Below are positions 63,645-64,000 of a stretch of DNA of 64,000 nucleotides, one piece after another; the stretch's first letter is position 1, and every line of letters starts with the position of its first letter. The position numbers were made by a program, and so were the translations under genes. Source of the DNA: Robiginitomaculum sp. (GTDB lineage Bacteria > Pseudomonadota > Alphaproteobacteria > Caulobacterales > Maricaulaceae); NCBI GenBank assembly GCA_002733605.1, contig NVWK01000002.1:124001-188000 (forward strand), written 5' to 3'. The notes below the pieces were generated by a model. That model saw only the letters and a list, made by a program, of their open reading frames with translations. It did no database searches and had not been told where the DNA came from.

Positions 63645-64000
63645 TTACCCATTCATAGCCGCATACACACCCCGGCTAAGGGCACGGGCCACGCATCGCG
63701 CCGCCGCCGCCCCAAGCTCTGCGAGCATCACCGGCGAAATACCTGTGCTGCCTTGCACCGTAGAAAGCGCAAAGAGTGTATCTCCGTCAAGAGGCGTGTG
63801 GGAAGGTTGTACCGCCATGGCAATTCCGTCTTGCGCCATAATGGCGAGGCGGCGCAATTGTTTTTGAGACAAGGGCGCATCAATGGCCACAACCCCGATC
63901 ACTGTGGCGGCCCCCGCTGCCTTCAAAAAGGCAAGCTTGGTGTCTTGCGCCGGCGATAATTTATACTCGGCAGGCAAACGCACGCCCCCATATTCCCCGT
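63645..64000 (-). CDS. S58 family (DmpA/P1-type) peptidase, C-terminal part
   Basis: The 5' end lies beyond the window; about 118 C-terminal residues are visible. Family features are TVIGVVAIDAPLSQKQLRRLAIMAQDGIAMAV and the HTPLDGDTLFALST segment. The S58 enzymes are self-cleaving aminopeptidases; the processing site would lie upstream and is not seen. It is chromosomal flank to the right of the element. Confidence 0.85.
   Translation of the reverse strand, partial: GEYGGVRLPAEYKLSPAQDTKLAFLKAAGAATVIGVVAIDAPLSQKQLRRLAIMAQDGIAMAVQPSHTPLDGDTLFALSTVQGSTGISPVMLAELGAAAARCVARALSRGVYAAMNG

Noticed and set aside
1..64000. CRISPR array
   Set aside because: No regularly spaced repeats with unique spacers of 25-40 bp were seen; the tandem repeats found have no spacers.

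Overview
The window looks like chromosome from an alphaproteobacterium of moderate GC. The evidence is gene order and family type: a pnp-rpsO-truB-rbfA-infB-ylxR-nusA-rimP block, then trmB, a PraR/PhrR-like XRE regulator, lnt, corC, ybeY, phoH, miaB, fur and rimI, followed by hslV/hslU, ftsK and two UbiH-type hydroxylases. I cannot name the genus from sequence alone.

Layout. 1-28.4 kb is conserved housekeeping DNA, mostly on the minus strand, with tightly coupled operons (stop/start overlaps at rimP-nusA-ylxR and phoH-ybeY-corC-lnt). 28.4-46.2 kb is accessory chromosome. It holds two exported tannase/feruloyl-esterase-like hydrolases, three exported proteins that resemble the haem-handling ChuX/HutX fold, a porin, an EF-hand lipoprotein, an exported GlcG/HbpS-like protein and two PQQ-dependent dehydrogenases. 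After these come a frameshifted membrane gene, a cupin, and LysR, CPBP and PadR genes. The tannase-like and PQQ genes look like an envelope oxidation/uptake set, and three of their intergenic regions share TCGA-centred operator-like motifs.

46.27-63.44 kb is an integrated mobilizable element of about 17.2 kb. A 10-bp direct repeat of the tRNA-Arg 3' end lies at both ends (46269-46278 and 63429-63438). A large serine recombinase sits at the right end, with its reading frame running into the tRNA gene. The element carries a relaxase, a MobC-like protein, a coupling protein, a second (tyrosine) recombinase, a HigBA toxin-antitoxin pair and a degenerate ROK protein. At its left end is a three-gene operon of DEDDh exonuclease, OLD-family ATPase/TOPRIM nuclease and UvrD-like helicase. 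The last two match the architecture of the Gabija anti-phage system; the coupled exonuclease is extra. No type IV secretion channel genes are visible, so transfer would need a helper.

Right of the element are the intact tRNA-Arg(ACG) gene and the C-terminal part of an S58 (DmpA/P1-type) peptidase gene.

The leading candidates for something new are the exonuclease-OLD-UvrD operon, the predicted change of the recombinase C-terminus on integration, and the repeated pairing of cysteine-less tannase-like hydrolases with exported ChuX/HutX-like proteins. All calls come from reading the sequence; no database search was run.
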